Below the pieces are notes generated by a model. That model was not told the DNA's origin and did no database searches. It was given only the letters and a program-made list of their open reading frames with translations. This document shows positions 8,902 through 17,483 of a stretch of 53,688 nucleotides of DNA, piece after piece (position 1 is the first letter of the stretch; each line of letters opens with the position of its first letter). The stretch comes from Planctomycetaceae bacterium (lineage in GTDB: Bacteria; Planctomycetota; Planctomycetia; Pirellulales; Pirellulaceae): assembly GCA_024642205.1 (NCBI GenBank), contig JAHEBQ010000043.1:1-53688 (forward strand). Direction: 5' to 3'. Made by a program: the position numbers and the translations under genes.

Positions 8902-9399
8902 GTGCCAATCGAATTTGATTGTAAGAGTTGCGGAACGACGCTACGGGTCCCGGACGAACATATGGGCAAACAGGCTCGCTGCCCCAAGTGCCAGAGTCTC
9001 AATGTTGTTCAGCCCGCCCCTGTCGAAGCGATGCAAGGCACCTACGGCGTTGACAATCCCTATGCCATCGGGCCAGAGACGGTCCTTCCAGCGGGAGGAG
9101 TCGCTGGACGGGCCTACCTCTCTGCCCATCGAGGTGGCATGATTCTCGCACTGGGAATCCTGTCTGTCGTTTTTAATGTCGCAGGCGTGCCGGGACTTCT
9201 GGCTTGGGTTCTGGGGAGTGCAGATTTGAAGCAAATGAATGCAGGAAGTATGGATCCTGAAGGCCGAGGAATGACCCAGGCCGGGATGATCATCGGCATG
9301 ATCATGACGATTTTAGTCATGGTCGTTTTCGTTCTGACCGTTGGCTTCATCGTGTTTATTTTTGTCTTGTTCGCCGGTGCAGGCGGTCGCGGTATGTAA
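8902..9399 (+). CDS. zinc-ribbon membrane protein (DUF4190-like)
   Basis: 165 residues from GTG 8902, supported by GAGG 7 bases upstream. Residues 1-40 form a zinc ribbon: FDCKSCGTTLRVPDEHMGKQ then RCPKCQ, two CxxC knuckles. A linker follows, then two hydrophobic segments (about 78-100, GGMILALGILSVVFNVAGVPG; about 128-160, very hydrophobic) around a loop with MDPEGRGMTQAG. This tethered zinc-ribbon plus DUF4190-like membrane arrangement is common in planctomycetes and has no established function. A gene of the same general plan lies at 40828. Confidence 0.82.
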   Translation: MPIEFDCKSCGTTLRVPDEHMGKQARCPKCQSLNVVQPAPVEAMQGTYGVDNPYAIGPETVLPAGGVAGRAYLSAHRGGMILALGILSVVFNVAGVPGLLAWVLGSADLKQMNAGSMDPEGRGMTQAGMIIGMIMTILVMVVFVLTVGFIVFIFVLFAGAGGRGM

Positions 9400-9409
9400 A
9401 CGGTTTCCA

Positions 9410-9444
9410 GGCAACCGCGTGGGCGGTGCACCGCTGGCGTTGCC
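9410..9444. terminator. nested dyad between convergent genes
   Basis: A 12-base perfect palindrome (GCGGTGCACCGC, 9423-9434) sits inside an outer inverted repeat GGCAAC(C)GC / GCGTTGCC (9410-9418 with 9437-9444). It begins 10 bases after the stop of the zinc-ribbon gene and faces the end of rsmG. There is no T tract on either strand. A bidirectional terminator is the likeliest role, given position only. Confidence 0.45.
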
Positions 9445-9496
9445 AATCCCGGGTGAGGTGCATCGATGTCAATTGGAATTGGCTCACGGAAGTCGG

Positions 9497-10129
9497 CTAC
9501 TTTCTGGCCTTCAACTGAAGAATCACGCTTTTCCATTCCACGCCGGGGACATCGTATTCTGTCAATACACGGATATCGACCTTGGAGAACAAACCGAGTT
9601 CATCAGCTTCGACTTTTTCTTCCACCCATTTTGGACCCTTGACGGCCAACAGTCGTCCCAGGGACGGCCAGCATTCCGCAAACCAGATCCCCATTTTCTT
9701 CAGGGGGCCGACCGCCCGAGCAACGGTGTAGTCAAACCGAAAATCTTCCAGTAACTCTTCTGCCCGGCAATGATAGATTTCAACGCTGGCGTTTACGGAT
9801 TCTGCAATGTCTCCAAGGGCGGCAGCTTTTTTGCCAACCGAATCAGTCAGGGATACTTTCAAGTCAGGCCGCAGAATGGACAAAACCAGTCCAGGGACTC
9901 CACCGCCGGAACCGACATCGAGCACTTCCTTGCCGGCGGGGATAAGCTTGGACAATTCAATCGTATCAAGCAGATCACGGGTGACGAACAACTCATAATT
10001 CGTATGTCGCGTCAAGTTAAGATCCTGATTGATTTCCCAAAGTGCCTGGCAATAGTGTTTGAGCCGTGGATACGCTTCGTTGGGAACTTCCAACTCATAC
10101 ATTTCAATTGTTTTCTTGAGACTGGCCAC
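9497..10129 (-). CDS. rsmG: 16S rRNA (guanine527-N7)-methyltransferase RsmG
   Basis: 210 residues, the usual length for RsmG (GidB). It transfers a methyl group from S-adenosylmethionine to N7 of G527 in 16S rRNA. Seen in the sequence: the N-terminal LWEINQDLNLTRHT, where this family usually has LNLT, the SAM-binding glycine-rich loop VLDVGSGGGVPG at about 69-80, the acidic strand end SLTDSVGKKAA, and FDYTVARAVGPL, equivalent to the RAxA motif. The gene stands in its own transcription unit here, not next to mnmG or parAB as in many bacteria. Loss of RsmG commonly gives low-level streptomycin resistance in other species (family knowledge). Confidence 0.95.
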   Translation of the reverse strand: MASLKKTIEMYELEVPNEAYPRLKHYCQALWEINQDLNLTRHTNYELFVTRDLLDTIELSKLIPAGKEVLDVGSGGGVPGLVLSILRPDLKVSLTDSVGKKAAALGDIAESVNASVEIYHCRAEELLEDFRFDYTVARAVGPLKKMGIWFAECWPSLGRLLAVKGPKWVEEKVEADELGLFSKVDIRVLTEYDVPGVEWKSVILQLKARK

Positions 10130-10278
10130 AGGTTGTTTTCACAGAAAAAAGCGGACGGATCAACGGGAAGTGATTACCTTAGCACATTGCCTGCCGACGG
10201 AAAGGCTTGAGACAGTCGTCGTTTCAATCGATGTCCATGAAACACCGGTGTCAACTTCAAAGGATGCCGTCGGATGGC

Positions 10279-10623
10279 TTATCCTTCGTGGTCCGAATCC
10301 CCCAGCGACGATTCCATCGGATTACCGCACGACCAACAGGTATTGAATCCAGCATCGACTGGTTCGCCACAATTGCATATCCATTCCGGGATCAAAACCT
10401 CGGCGGCTGCTGGAATATCGAAAATCACGGTTTGTGCCAGCTCAAGATTGTTGCCATGCACGTAAACAATGATTGGCTCCAGCCCCATTTCGCTGATCGC
10501 GTCACCCACAACAACAGCAGGAATTCCGTTGGCTTCCAGCAGGATTCGCACCGAATGGGCCTCCAAGGCATTGCGGAATTCTGCGACGGCTTCGAGGCGG
10601 CCAGAACGCGACATTAAAACCAT
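10279..10623 (-). CDS. DUF2007 domain + C-terminal zinc ribbon protein
   Basis: 114 residues. The N-terminal part (about 10-80: EAVAEFRNALEAHSVRILLEANGIPAVV, then IIVYVHGNNLELAQTVI) is a ferredoxin-like DUF2007 domain of the type annotated as a putative signal-transducing protein. The C-terminal part is a zinc ribbon with two CxC/CxxC knuckles (CNCGEPVDAG, CWSCG). ATG 10623 has GGAG four bases upstream and overlaps the end of cdsA by ten bases; the internal ATG at 10614 overlaps the cdsA stop as TAATG. Either way translation is probably coupled to cdsA. A clear paralogue with the same domain order lies at 17096-17443. Function unknown. Confidence 0.82.
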   Translation of the reverse strand: MVLMSRSGRLEAVAEFRNALEAHSVRILLEANGIPAVVVGDAISEMGLEPIIVYVHGNNLELAQTVIFDIPAAAEVLIPEWICNCGEPVDAGFNTCWSCGNPMESSLGDSDHEG

Positions 10624-11729
10624 CCCGCTCCAGCAGCAACGGTCACATCGGCAGCAACTTGAGCCATGTTTTCAATAACCGCATTTCCACTCAGTCGGCT
10701 TTTGGCGTCCGTAAAAAATCGGGTCAAATGAAAAAAGATGGGAGCCGCAAAACAGACCGAGTCGATCCGGTCCAGCACGCCCGCATGACCCAGCACCAGG
10801 GTCCCGTATTCCTTCACTCCACGATCCCGTTTGATCGCTGACATCGTCATGCTTCCCGAAGAAGCCATGACGCTGATGATCAATGCCATGAATCCTGCTC
10901 CATACCAGGTGAACGGAGTCACGCCCAAGACAACCTGAATCAGCATCCCAACCAGCGAGGCGCAACAGGCGGCCCCGATCAGGCCTTCCCAGGTTTTCGT
11001 GGCGTTCACCGCCGCTGCAATAATATGCTTTCCAAATAACCGGTCCCAGACAAAATGCAGCATGTCGCTGACCTGGACAGTGACGATAAAGAAGAACAAT
11101 AGTCCGGCCGTCGAACCGAGCCAGGGCTGCCATTCAGAACGGCTTGAATCCCATTGGGCCAGATCCAGATTCAAGAGAGCTGCGGCGTGACTGAGAGAGT
11201 AGACGCAGATCAGCAAACCGAACTGGATTTTCGCCGTCCGCTCCAGGAACCGTTTGTGGTCACCCGCAAAAGCGATTCGTGCAGGAATAAACAGCGAAGC
11301 ATAAACCGGAATCACGATCGTGTATAACTCGTAAAGGTCCAGTCCCACCAGAACGTATTGAAGCGGCGTGAATCCAAGGAAAACCCAGAACAAGGTTCGG
11401 TGATCGCCGAGACGCGTGGGGGTCATCGTAATGAATTCCCGCAGGGCCCAGAACGAAACAAAGCCGAACAAGATCACGGTGACGACTTTGTGAAGCATCA
11501 ATGCGACAACCAGCATCACGCAGATCGTCAACCAGGATGTGACGCGTTTATTGAAGTTTCGCAGGATCGCCGGATCAACGTGCGATTCCGGCTGGCGTTT
11601 CAATATTTGCCCGGCGAACAACAAAATCGCCAGCGATACCAGAACGATCAAGACCAGCGCAATGGTCATCTTGTCCAACTGGCTGGTCGGTAGCTTAGCG
11701 AGGAAGTTAGTTAGTTGAACTTGGATCAC
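10614..11729 (-). CDS. cdsA: phosphatidate cytidylyltransferase
   Basis: 371 residues, GTG start at 11729 (an internal ATG at codon 21 is the alternative). The enzyme makes CDP-diacylglycerol from phosphatidate and CTP in the inner membrane, the branch point of phospholipid synthesis. About eight hydrophobic helices are visible. The CDS signature is present near residues 295-325: SAIKRDRGVKEYG followed by LGHAGVLDRID; the common K-D and HGG are here K-E and HAG. The protein is longer than E. coli CdsA (about 285), mainly at the N-terminus. It is followed by an overlapping DUF2007 gene and preceded, about 250 bases away, by a plsC homologue on the same strand, placing two phospholipid-synthesis steps together. 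Confidence 0.93.
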   Translation of the reverse strand: MIQVQLTNFLAKLPTSQLDKMTIALVLIVLVSLAILLFAGQILKRQPESHVDPAILRNFNKRVTSWLTICVMLVVALMLHKVVTVILFGFVSFWALREFITMTPTRLGDHRTLFWVFLGFTPLQYVLVGLDLYELYTIVIPVYASLFIPARIAFAGDHKRFLERTAKIQFGLLICVYSLSHAAALLNLDLAQWDSSRSEWQPWLGSTAGLLFFFIVTVQVSDMLHFVWDRLFGKHIIAAAVNATKTWEGLIGAACCASLVGMLIQVVLGVTPFTWYGAGFMALIISVMASSGSMTMSAIKRDRGVKEYGTLVLGHAGVLDRIDSVCFAAPIFFHLTRFFTDAKSRLSGNAVIENMAQVAADVTVAAGAGWF

Positions 11730-11968
11730 AGGTTGCTTTTGCTGATCATTCGCGGGGACGCAGGCCGAAGCGGCCTGGCGATTTTACTCACATCGGAGGA
11801 AGCGTCGACGTCCCGTGGTCGACAGAGTCCCGACTCAAGCTTCCGTCTTTCGATGGATCCGAACCGTCGTTGAATTGTCCCTGACCTTGGGACGGATGCC
11901 TACGCCTGACTCCCCTAGATTATGCGAACGACGTCACTTCTTTGATAGGGAGTCGACCGCCAGGGACC

Positions 11969-11989
11969 GAAAGAATTCAGGATTCTTTC
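11969..11989 (-). terminator. hairpin across the plsC stop codon
   Basis: An 8-bp perfect stem, GAAAGAAT / ATTCTTTC, with a 5-base loop spans the end of the acyltransferase gene; the TGA stop lies in the loop and the start of the second arm. There is no T tract afterwards. It may limit read-through toward cdsA or protect the 3' end, but the position inside the gene end is unusual. Confidence 0.35.
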
Positions 11990-12585
11990 ATTTTCAGCAC
12001 CGACTCACGGGCTCGATTGAGAAACTCGGCTTTGCTTTCACCTGACTCAAGCCAAATCGGCGCACCAATCGATATGCAACTCAGCAAAGGGACAGGCAGA
12101 AACTCGCCCTTGGGCATGACGCGATTCAGGTTGTCGATATAGACGGGTACCAGCTCAAGATCAGGCCTTTTCTTGGCCAAGTGAAACAATCCGCTTTTGA
12201 ACTCCCCCATCGGCCCGGAGGGATTTCGGCTCCCCTCTGGAAATACGATCAAAGAATTGGTATTCCCAATCTCGCGAAGCATCATATCGATCGGGCTGTT
12301 GTGGACCTTGATTTTTTTTCGATCGATCAACAGCACGTTGAAAACCGTCGCCATGTATCGACGCACCGGACCGCTTTGCCAATAGTCGACGGCAGCCACG
12401 GGGCGCGTCAAGTTGCGGATTCTCTTGGGTAGCGAAGCCCACAACACCAGCGCGTCGAGGTGGCTGGTATGATTGGCAAAGTAAATTCGCTGACAGGTGT
12501 CCGGCTCACAATCAATCCAGCGCACAGTTGCGCCGCTGAGTATTTTGGCGATCGCGGCAAGAACCGGAACCGTGATCTGCTTCAT
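11977..12585 (-). CDS. 1-acyl-glycerol-3-phosphate acyltransferase family (PlsC-like)
   Basis: 202 residues. PlsC-family enzymes acylate lysophosphatidic acid to phosphatidic acid at the membrane. The catalytic motif NHTSHLD (NHxxxxD) is at about residues 38-44, the phosphate-binding FPEGSRN at about 114-120, and VPVYIDN further on corresponds to motif IV. A weak hydrophobic N-terminal helix (VPVLAAIAKILSG) could anchor it. It lies upstream of cdsA on the same strand, so its product may feed that enzyme. Exact acyl donor and substrate cannot be told; a second, longer PlsC-domain protein is at 44838. Confidence 0.88.
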   Translation of the reverse strand: MKQITVPVLAAIAKILSGATVRWIDCEPDTCQRIYFANHTSHLDALVLWASLPKRIRNLTRPVAAVDYWQSGPVRRYMATVFNVLLIDRKKIKVHNSPIDMMLREIGNTNSLIVFPEGSRNPSGPMGEFKSGLFHLAKKRPDLELVPVYIDNLNRVMPKGEFLPVPLLSCISIGAPIWLESGESKAEFLNRARESVLKMKES

Positions 12586-12731
12586 TCAAGTGACCAGTCA
12601 ACAGGAGATTAAAGACAATGACAACTGTGGAATCGATATTGTTCTCAAGTTCACAGGCATTTCAAGGCGCGACACCAGGTTCATTTGCCAAAGTCCGCTT
12701 TTCAAGCCTGCCTTGAATCAGGCCGCAACGG

Positions 12732-13937
12732 CTAATGTACTGGATTGCCGTGCGGCAGGGCGTGATTCCAGCTCACAAGTCCATTGCCTGCGGAGGCTGG
12801 CTGCTGTCGCTTTTGGTAGAACAGGTCTTCGATGAGTGTTGTGTAGCCCTCGGTCATCCTGGTGATCGAACTGTTTTCGATAATGTGCTGACGGCCTTGT
12901 TGGCCAAATTGTTGGCGAAGTTTGCGATCACCAAGCAGTTCTAACCATCGCCTGGCCATCCGGGAAGCGTCGCCGGCGGGAACCAGAAAGCCGGTTTTGC
13001 CTTCCAGCACGGATTCGTTGATCGAACCAACATCCGTTGCCACAACCGGACGCTGACACGAAAGTGATTCCATGATCGAAACCGGACTCGCTTCGTTGTG
13101 GGAAGTTAACGCGAACAAATCCAACATCGAAAGTACACCCGGGACGTCCTGGCTTGAACCAAGAAAATAAACCTGGTCTCCGATTCCGGAGTCTCGTGCC
13201 AGTCGCCGGAGACGTTCACCCTCTGGGCCGTCACCTACAATTACGAATCGGGTGTCTGGGATCGACAGCGACACCCGTTTCGCTACATCCAGGAAGAGGT
13301 CGTGGTTTTTTTCGGGGCGCAGCGCGGCGACGATTCCAACAACCGGCGCCTTGGCTGAGATGCCTGTTTCGGCGCGCCACCGTTGGCGGCTGGATTCGTC
13401 GAAAACGAATCGATCGGTGTCGACCCCGTTGGGAATCAGAAAGACCTTGTGCTGGGGGAACTTTTCCTGTCTGACCTGGTATTCAGCATGCTGCCTGGCG
13501 ACAGCAATAAAACCATCGGTGATGCCCGTCAGCATCCGGTTAAGTCGACCTACACCGTCCGGCCAGCCCGTGGAATGCAACGCCGCAAGCACAACCGGAA
13601 CGCGGGCCCGACGGGCAGCCAGTCGACCCCAGAACATTTTGTCTCCGGCACCGACAGTAATCACTGCATCAACCTGCTGGTCGCGGAACAGATTTGCCAG
13701 TCGCCCAGTAACGGACACGTCGTACTTGTGAGATAACAGTTTTTCGAAGACCGGGAGTTCTGATTCCAGTTGTTCGCCAAGAGTCCCTTTTTGCTTCAAG
13801 CAGCCAATCAGTGGCTCAATTCGCTGGCGATCAAACCGTCGCACGAGGTTGACCAGCAGTGTTTCGGCTCCTCCGATTGGCATACTGGTCAACAGGAACA
13901 TGACACGGAGCGGTTGGGGATCGAGCTTTTTTAACAT
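12732..13937 (-). CDS. glycosyltransferase family 4
   Basis: About 401 residues from ATG 13937 (MLKKLDPQPLRVMF); the open frame reaches a TTG at 13988. A GT-B fold GT4 enzyme: N-terminal MFLLTSMPIGGAETLLVNLVRR, the mid-protein linker IPNGVDTDRF, the donor-domain start GIVAALRPEKNHDLFL, FVIVGDGPEG, and the E-x7-E signature region ALTSHNEASPVSIMESLSC followed by PVVATDVGSINE. These retaining enzymes add hexoses to cell-surface polysaccharide or lipid carriers on the cytoplasmic side. It is followed upstream by a polysaccharide deacetylase on the same strand (63 bases), and together with the WecG-type gene nearby suggests surface glycan synthesis. Confidence 0.9.
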   Translation of the reverse strand: MLKKLDPQPLRVMFLLTSMPIGGAETLLVNLVRRFDRQRIEPLIGCLKQKGTLGEQLESELPVFEKLLSHKYDVSVTGRLANLFRDQQVDAVITVGAGDKMFWGRLAARRARVPVVLAALHSTGWPDGVGRLNRMLTGITDGFIAVARQHAEYQVRQEKFPQHKVFLIPNGVDTDRFVFDESSRQRWRAETGISAKAPVVGIVAALRPEKNHDLFLDVAKRVSLSIPDTRFVIVGDGPEGERLRRLARDSGIGDQVYFLGSSQDVPGVLSMLDLFALTSHNEASPVSIMESLSCQRPVVATDVGSINESVLEGKTGFLVPAGDASRMARRWLELLGDRKLRQQFGQQGRQHIIENSSITRMTEGYTTLIEDLFYQKRQQPASAGNGLVSWNHALPHGNPVH

Positions 13938-14000
13938 GGAAGAACTGGTTCGAGTGGTTGGTCGTATCGTGTCATTACAAAGATCCAAGTCAGAAATATT

Positions 14001-14975
14001 TCAGGACCATGGGTCTTGTACGCGGTGGCATGGCGCAGAATCGACTGCGAACGGAGGAAACAGGCTCGCGTTTTGTTCCGGAAAACTCAGTTTCTCTCTA
14101 TCAAAACTGCCTTTCGAATAGTCAAACCGATCGACTTTCGCCATCCGAGGATCGTAGGTTAACCAGTTCCTCAATCGCGAAAAATTTGCATCGCCATGGA
14201 TTCTCTGAAGATGGAAATCATCACCACCGATTTCGTTCCAACCCTGATACGCTGAACAGGCCCCCAGGAATCCAGCCTCCTTCAACATCGCGAAAACGGT
14301 TGGGTTTAGGTTGGCGTGTTGACCATAGGGAAAGGCGAAATAGCGGACGTTGCGACCGATTGCCTGTTCCAGTTCGCGAGTCGCGCCAATGACTTCGTCC
14401 ACCAGCACCTGTTCACTTGTGATTTTGCCAAGATCAACATGGGTTCGTGTATGTCCACCAATTTCGACGCCAGCCATGTCCAATGCCCGCAGAGACTCGA
14501 TCGTGTTGGTCGGCAACGGCATGTTGAGTTCCCGGTCGTGCGGGAAGGGCTGCTGCTCGGTCGTATGATACGTCGTGACAAAGTAGGTCACGGGGATTCG
14601 CCGCTCAATCAGAAGCGGCAAGGCGAATTCGCAATTCTCGGCGTAGCCATCATCAAATGTGATCGAGATCGTGGGCCGGGTGTTGAATCCACTGCGAATG
14701 CGGCGTTGGCACTCTTCCAGGTCGACAATCTCGAAACGCTGTTCCAACCAGTCAATCTGTTCCTGGAACTGCGAACAACTGATCGTCCAATCGTTGGTCG
14801 GATAGTTGGCGATCCGGTGGTAAAACAATGTCAGGATCGGCACCGAACCGGACTTGATCATCTGCTGATATTGCAGCAGTCGATAGGGCCACGACATCAG
14901 TCGGTAAGTGTCGATGAGTTTTGAGTTCCACGGAGACATCATGATGAGGTGACCTGAAAAGTATGGAAAGTCCAT
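14001..14975 (-). CDS. polysaccharide deacetylase (NodB/CE4 family)
   Basis: 324 residues from ATG 14975. CE4 deacetylases remove N-acetyl groups from chitooligosaccharides, peptidoglycan or other polymers using a metal-bound water. The motifs are visible: MT1 ITFDDGYAEN (about 102-111), MT2 GGHTRTHVDLG (about 175-185) with the two metal His, and MT3-like YFAFPYGQ (about 219-226). No clear signal peptide is seen, so it may act in the cytoplasm or be exported another way. Position just upstream of a GT4 gene in the same direction suggests it tailors the same glycan, as in exopolysaccharide loci. Confidence 0.9.
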   Translation of the reverse strand: MDFPYFSGHLIMMSPWNSKLIDTYRLMSWPYRLLQYQQMIKSGSVPILTLFYHRIANYPTNDWTISCSQFQEQIDWLEQRFEIVDLEECQRRIRSGFNTRPTISITFDDGYAENCEFALPLLIERRIPVTYFVTTYHTTEQQPFPHDRELNMPLPTNTIESLRALDMAGVEIGGHTRTHVDLGKITSEQVLVDEVIGATRELEQAIGRNVRYFAFPYGQHANLNPTVFAMLKEAGFLGACSAYQGWNEIGGDDFHLQRIHGDANFSRLRNWLTYDPRMAKVDRFDYSKGSFDREKLSFPEQNASLFPPFAVDSAPCHRVQDPWS

Positions 14976-15240
14976 AGTCTGGAAAACTGGATTTCAGTGA
15001 ATCATGACAAGTGTTGGTCACCAATTGGGATCGTCCATGGTTATCTGGCAATTAATTCAAATGACTAACCCGAATAATCGCGCTATCCCAAATCGTCTTT
15101 TGCTCCAGCGGTATTCACCATTCCCGCGGGGCGTTGGCATTCCATATTCCAACGTAAGGTTTCCTGGCAATTCGTCTGCTGGTACTTAAAGGCGATGCTC
15201 AGGTTCTCTTTTTTTGACTGCAAACGACGCGGAGTAGAAA

Positions 15241-16026
15241 ATGTCTGTCAAACGCCATCTGTTTGGAATCAAGATTGATGCCGTTCGAATGAACGAAGCC
15301 GTCGCCAGTGTGCGCCAATGGATCCGCGAGTCGAATAACGTCTGTCGATACGTCGTGACTCCGAACGTTGACCATACGGTTCTGTTGCAGGAAGATATTC
15401 GGCTCTGCAAGTCGTATGAAGATGCACATTTGATACTTGCCGATGGACACCCGATCGTTTGGGCATCGCGACTGTTGCGACAACCCCTTCCCGAACGCGT
15501 TCCCGGGTCGGAACTCGTACCCGCGCTGTTCGATTCCTTTAACGATTCGTACCGCGACAAGGGCAACAGACTGAGAGTCTTCCTGCTGGGAGCCAAGCCT
15601 GGCGTGGGTGCCACCGCGGCGGCAAACATGAAACAACAATGGCCGAACATCGAGACCGTCGGTGTTTATAGCCCACCTCTGGGGTTTGAAAACGACCCAG
15701 ACGAGTGCAATCTTATCCTGGGCCGGATCGCCCTCTGCCGCCCCGATTTGCTGATCGTTGGGCTTGGCGCCCCAAAACAGGAAATCTGGGTGCACCGTTT
15801 TCACAAACAAATCAACGCGAAAGCAGCGTTGTGTGTCGGGGCCACAATCGACTTTCTGGCAGGCGAACAAAAAAGAGCGCCGGTCTGGATGCAGAAAAGC
15901 GGGATGGAGTGGATTCACCGAATGTGCCGTCAGCCAAATCGACTGGTGAAACGTTACGCGAAAGACGCCTGGATTTTTCCACAACTTGTTTGGCGGCAGA
16001 TGTTCACGCGGCAACCAGGGTACTAG
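15241..16026 (+). CDS. WecG/TagA/CpsF family glycosyltransferase
   Basis: 261 residues, ATG 15241 with GGAG seven bases upstream. The family (GT26) transfers N-acetylmannosamine, its uronate or glucose onto lipid-linked intermediates in enterobacterial common antigen, teichoic acid or capsule synthesis. Recognisable stretches are YVVTPNVDHTVLLQED, ILADGHPIVWASRLL, PERVPGSELVPALF, VFLLGAKPGVGATAA, LIVGLGAPKQEIWVHR and VGATIDFLAGEQKRAPVWM, all the family hallmarks including the catalytic Asp region (LADG) and GAPKQE. It diverges from the deacetylase/GT4 pair across a 265-base gap, and probably serves the same polysaccharide. The acceptor and donor sugar are not known. Confidence 0.93.
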   Translation: MSVKRHLFGIKIDAVRMNEAVASVRQWIRESNNVCRYVVTPNVDHTVLLQEDIRLCKSYEDAHLILADGHPIVWASRLLRQPLPERVPGSELVPALFDSFNDSYRDKGNRLRVFLLGAKPGVGATAAANMKQQWPNIETVGVYSPPLGFENDPDECNLILGRIALCRPDLLIVGLGAPKQEIWVHRFHKQINAKAALCVGATIDFLAGEQKRAPVWMQKSGMEWIHRMCRQPNRLVKRYAKDAWIFPQLVWRQMFTRQPGY

Positions 16027-16137
16027 AAAGTCAGTCGCAGCAACCTGAATCCAGTTCGTCGAGCAGCGACGGGTTCACGTGATCGATGCCGACAACCCGC
16101 CACCGATATCAGGGCAGCCGGGAGCATCGTGCCAGTC

Positions 16138-17034
16138 CTAACGATCCGATTCGGGAACCAGTTCAATCTCGTAGATCCAGGGACACAGCTTGCCAGCGAC
16201 CAGCATTCGCCGAGTCCCGGGCACGACGGCAATACCGTTGAGAAGTCCATCGGCTGGCCGCTCACGATTTGGCCATAGTCCTGACAGATCGATAACACCT
16301 GTCACATCCCCAAACTTCGGCTCGATTTCAAAAACGAGATCGGTTTGATAACAATTGGCGTACACCTTCCCACCCACGTACTCCAATTCGTTGAGTTGCC
16401 CGACAGGCTTTCCGCCTTTACGGAGTACTTTCACTGTACGCCGGATTTCGAAAGTCTTGGGGTCAATAAACTTCAAGTATTGGCTTCCATCGCTGAGGAT
16501 GAGATCGTTTCCATCGGTCGTGAGTCCCCACCCTTGACCGGGGTAGTCAAACTCCTTCATCGGTTTCAACTCGCGGTCGTAAACGAGCGCTTTCCCGGCT
16601 TTCCAGGTCAGTTGAAACAACTGGTTGTCGAACATGGCGAGCCCTTCACCAAACAGATCATCATCCAGTGAATGACTGTTTAGTACTTCACCCGTTTCCA
16701 GATCGACTTTGCGAATCGTCGATTGTCCGTATCGGCCAGTGCTTTCCCAGAGAAAACCTCCGTCGACCAATAAACCTTGCGTAAAAGCATTCTCGTCGTG
16801 AGGATACTTTTTGATCAGCTTGTAAGTGAATCTCGGTGCGACATCCTGCTGTCGCATCCAGATGGCCAAATAAGTTCCACCGACTGAAATCGTAAGAAAC
16901 AACGCAATCAAGCCCCAGCGAATCGGTCGTTTTTCCGAATGAGCGGGCTTGGAAGCGGGTTTGGAAACGGGGCTCTTCGGAGCGTGAGCCGGTGGGAACC
17001 CGCGATTTTTTCGTTTCTGCGTCGACTTGGACAT
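16138..17034 (-). CDS. glutaminyl-peptide cyclotransferase (bacterial/plant type)
   Basis: About 298 residues from ATG 17034 (MSKSTQKRKN); a TTG at 17049 would add five. A basic, low-complexity N-terminus is followed by one membrane helix (about 42-60, WGLIALFLTISVGGTYLAIW), so the enzyme is anchored with its domain outside. The five-bladed propeller family cyclises N-terminal Gln to pyroglutamate. Hallmarks: AFTQGLLVDGGFLWESTGRYGQS, LFGEGLAMFDNQLFQLTW, GWGLTTDGNDLILSDGS, QLNELEYVGGKVYANCY and DGLLNGIAV. It converges on the WecG-type gene. No link with the glycan genes is obvious. Confidence 0.92.
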   Translation of the reverse strand: MSKSTQKRKNRGFPPAHAPKSPVSKPASKPAHSEKRPIRWGLIALFLTISVGGTYLAIWMRQQDVAPRFTYKLIKKYPHDENAFTQGLLVDGGFLWESTGRYGQSTIRKVDLETGEVLNSHSLDDDLFGEGLAMFDNQLFQLTWKAGKALVYDRELKPMKEFDYPGQGWGLTTDGNDLILSDGSQYLKFIDPKTFEIRRTVKVLRKGGKPVGQLNELEYVGGKVYANCYQTDLVFEIEPKFGDVTGVIDLSGLWPNRERPADGLLNGIAVVPGTRRMLVAGKLCPWIYEIELVPESDR

Positions 17035-17095
17035 GGCATTGAGGCGCAATCAGGAACTGGTAGAAATGGTAGCTATTCGTTTTTCTGCTCAAACT

Positions 17096-17443
17096 TTATT
17101 CAGATTCAGATTCGACTGAGCCGGAAGCATCATAGTCGGCACCGCATGCCCAGCAAACACCAAAACCTTCGTCGACGTCTTCACCACAGGCACACGTCCA
17201 AGCGGGGATCTCGTCTCCATCTTCGTCCAACAAGTCCATGATGATCGCTTTGGACTCCTCGATGTCGTCCGAATACACGTAGACTTCAATTGCATCCGGA
17301 CCATCAAGTGCCGCACCAAACGCGGATCCATCCAGTCCTTTGACCATCGCGTTGATTCCGTTGTCCTCCAGGGCGCCTTTAAAAAAATTCGCTTCGACAT
17401 CCGATTCAACGACTAATAGTCTTACCATGGGTTTTTCTTCCAT
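17096..17443 (-). CDS. DUF2007-like domain + zinc ribbon protein (paralogue of 10279-10623)
   Basis: 116 residues from ATG 17443 (MEEKPMVRLLVVESD); the open frame extends to 17491 without support. The N-terminal domain has the same plan as the DUF2007 protein at 10279: EANFFKGALEDNGINAMV, then IEVYVYSDDIEESKAIIMDLL. The zinc ribbon is nearly superposable (IPAWTCACGEDVDEGFGVCWACG against IPEWICNCGEPVDAGFNTCWSCG). The protein is very acidic and ends in a Ser/Glu tail. Function is unknown; the conserved pairing of a small ferredoxin-like fold with a ribbon suggests a protein- or nucleic-acid-binding adaptor (inference). It is downstream of nothing on its strand within 70 bases except the aldo/keto reductase, which ends after its start side. 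Confidence 0.8.
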   Translation of the reverse strand: MEEKPMVRLLVVESDVEANFFKGALEDNGINAMVKGLDGSAFGAALDGPDAIEVYVYSDDIEESKAIIMDLLDEDGDEIPAWTCACGEDVDEGFGVCWACGADYDASGSVESESE

Positions 17444-17483
17444 CACAAATGTCTCCGACTTACTCGAAAAAAATGGGTTGACG

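Noticed and set aside
12705..12724. GCCTG/CAGGC hairpin after the GT4 gene
   Set aside because: Only five pairs and the following TTGAAAA is not a T tract.
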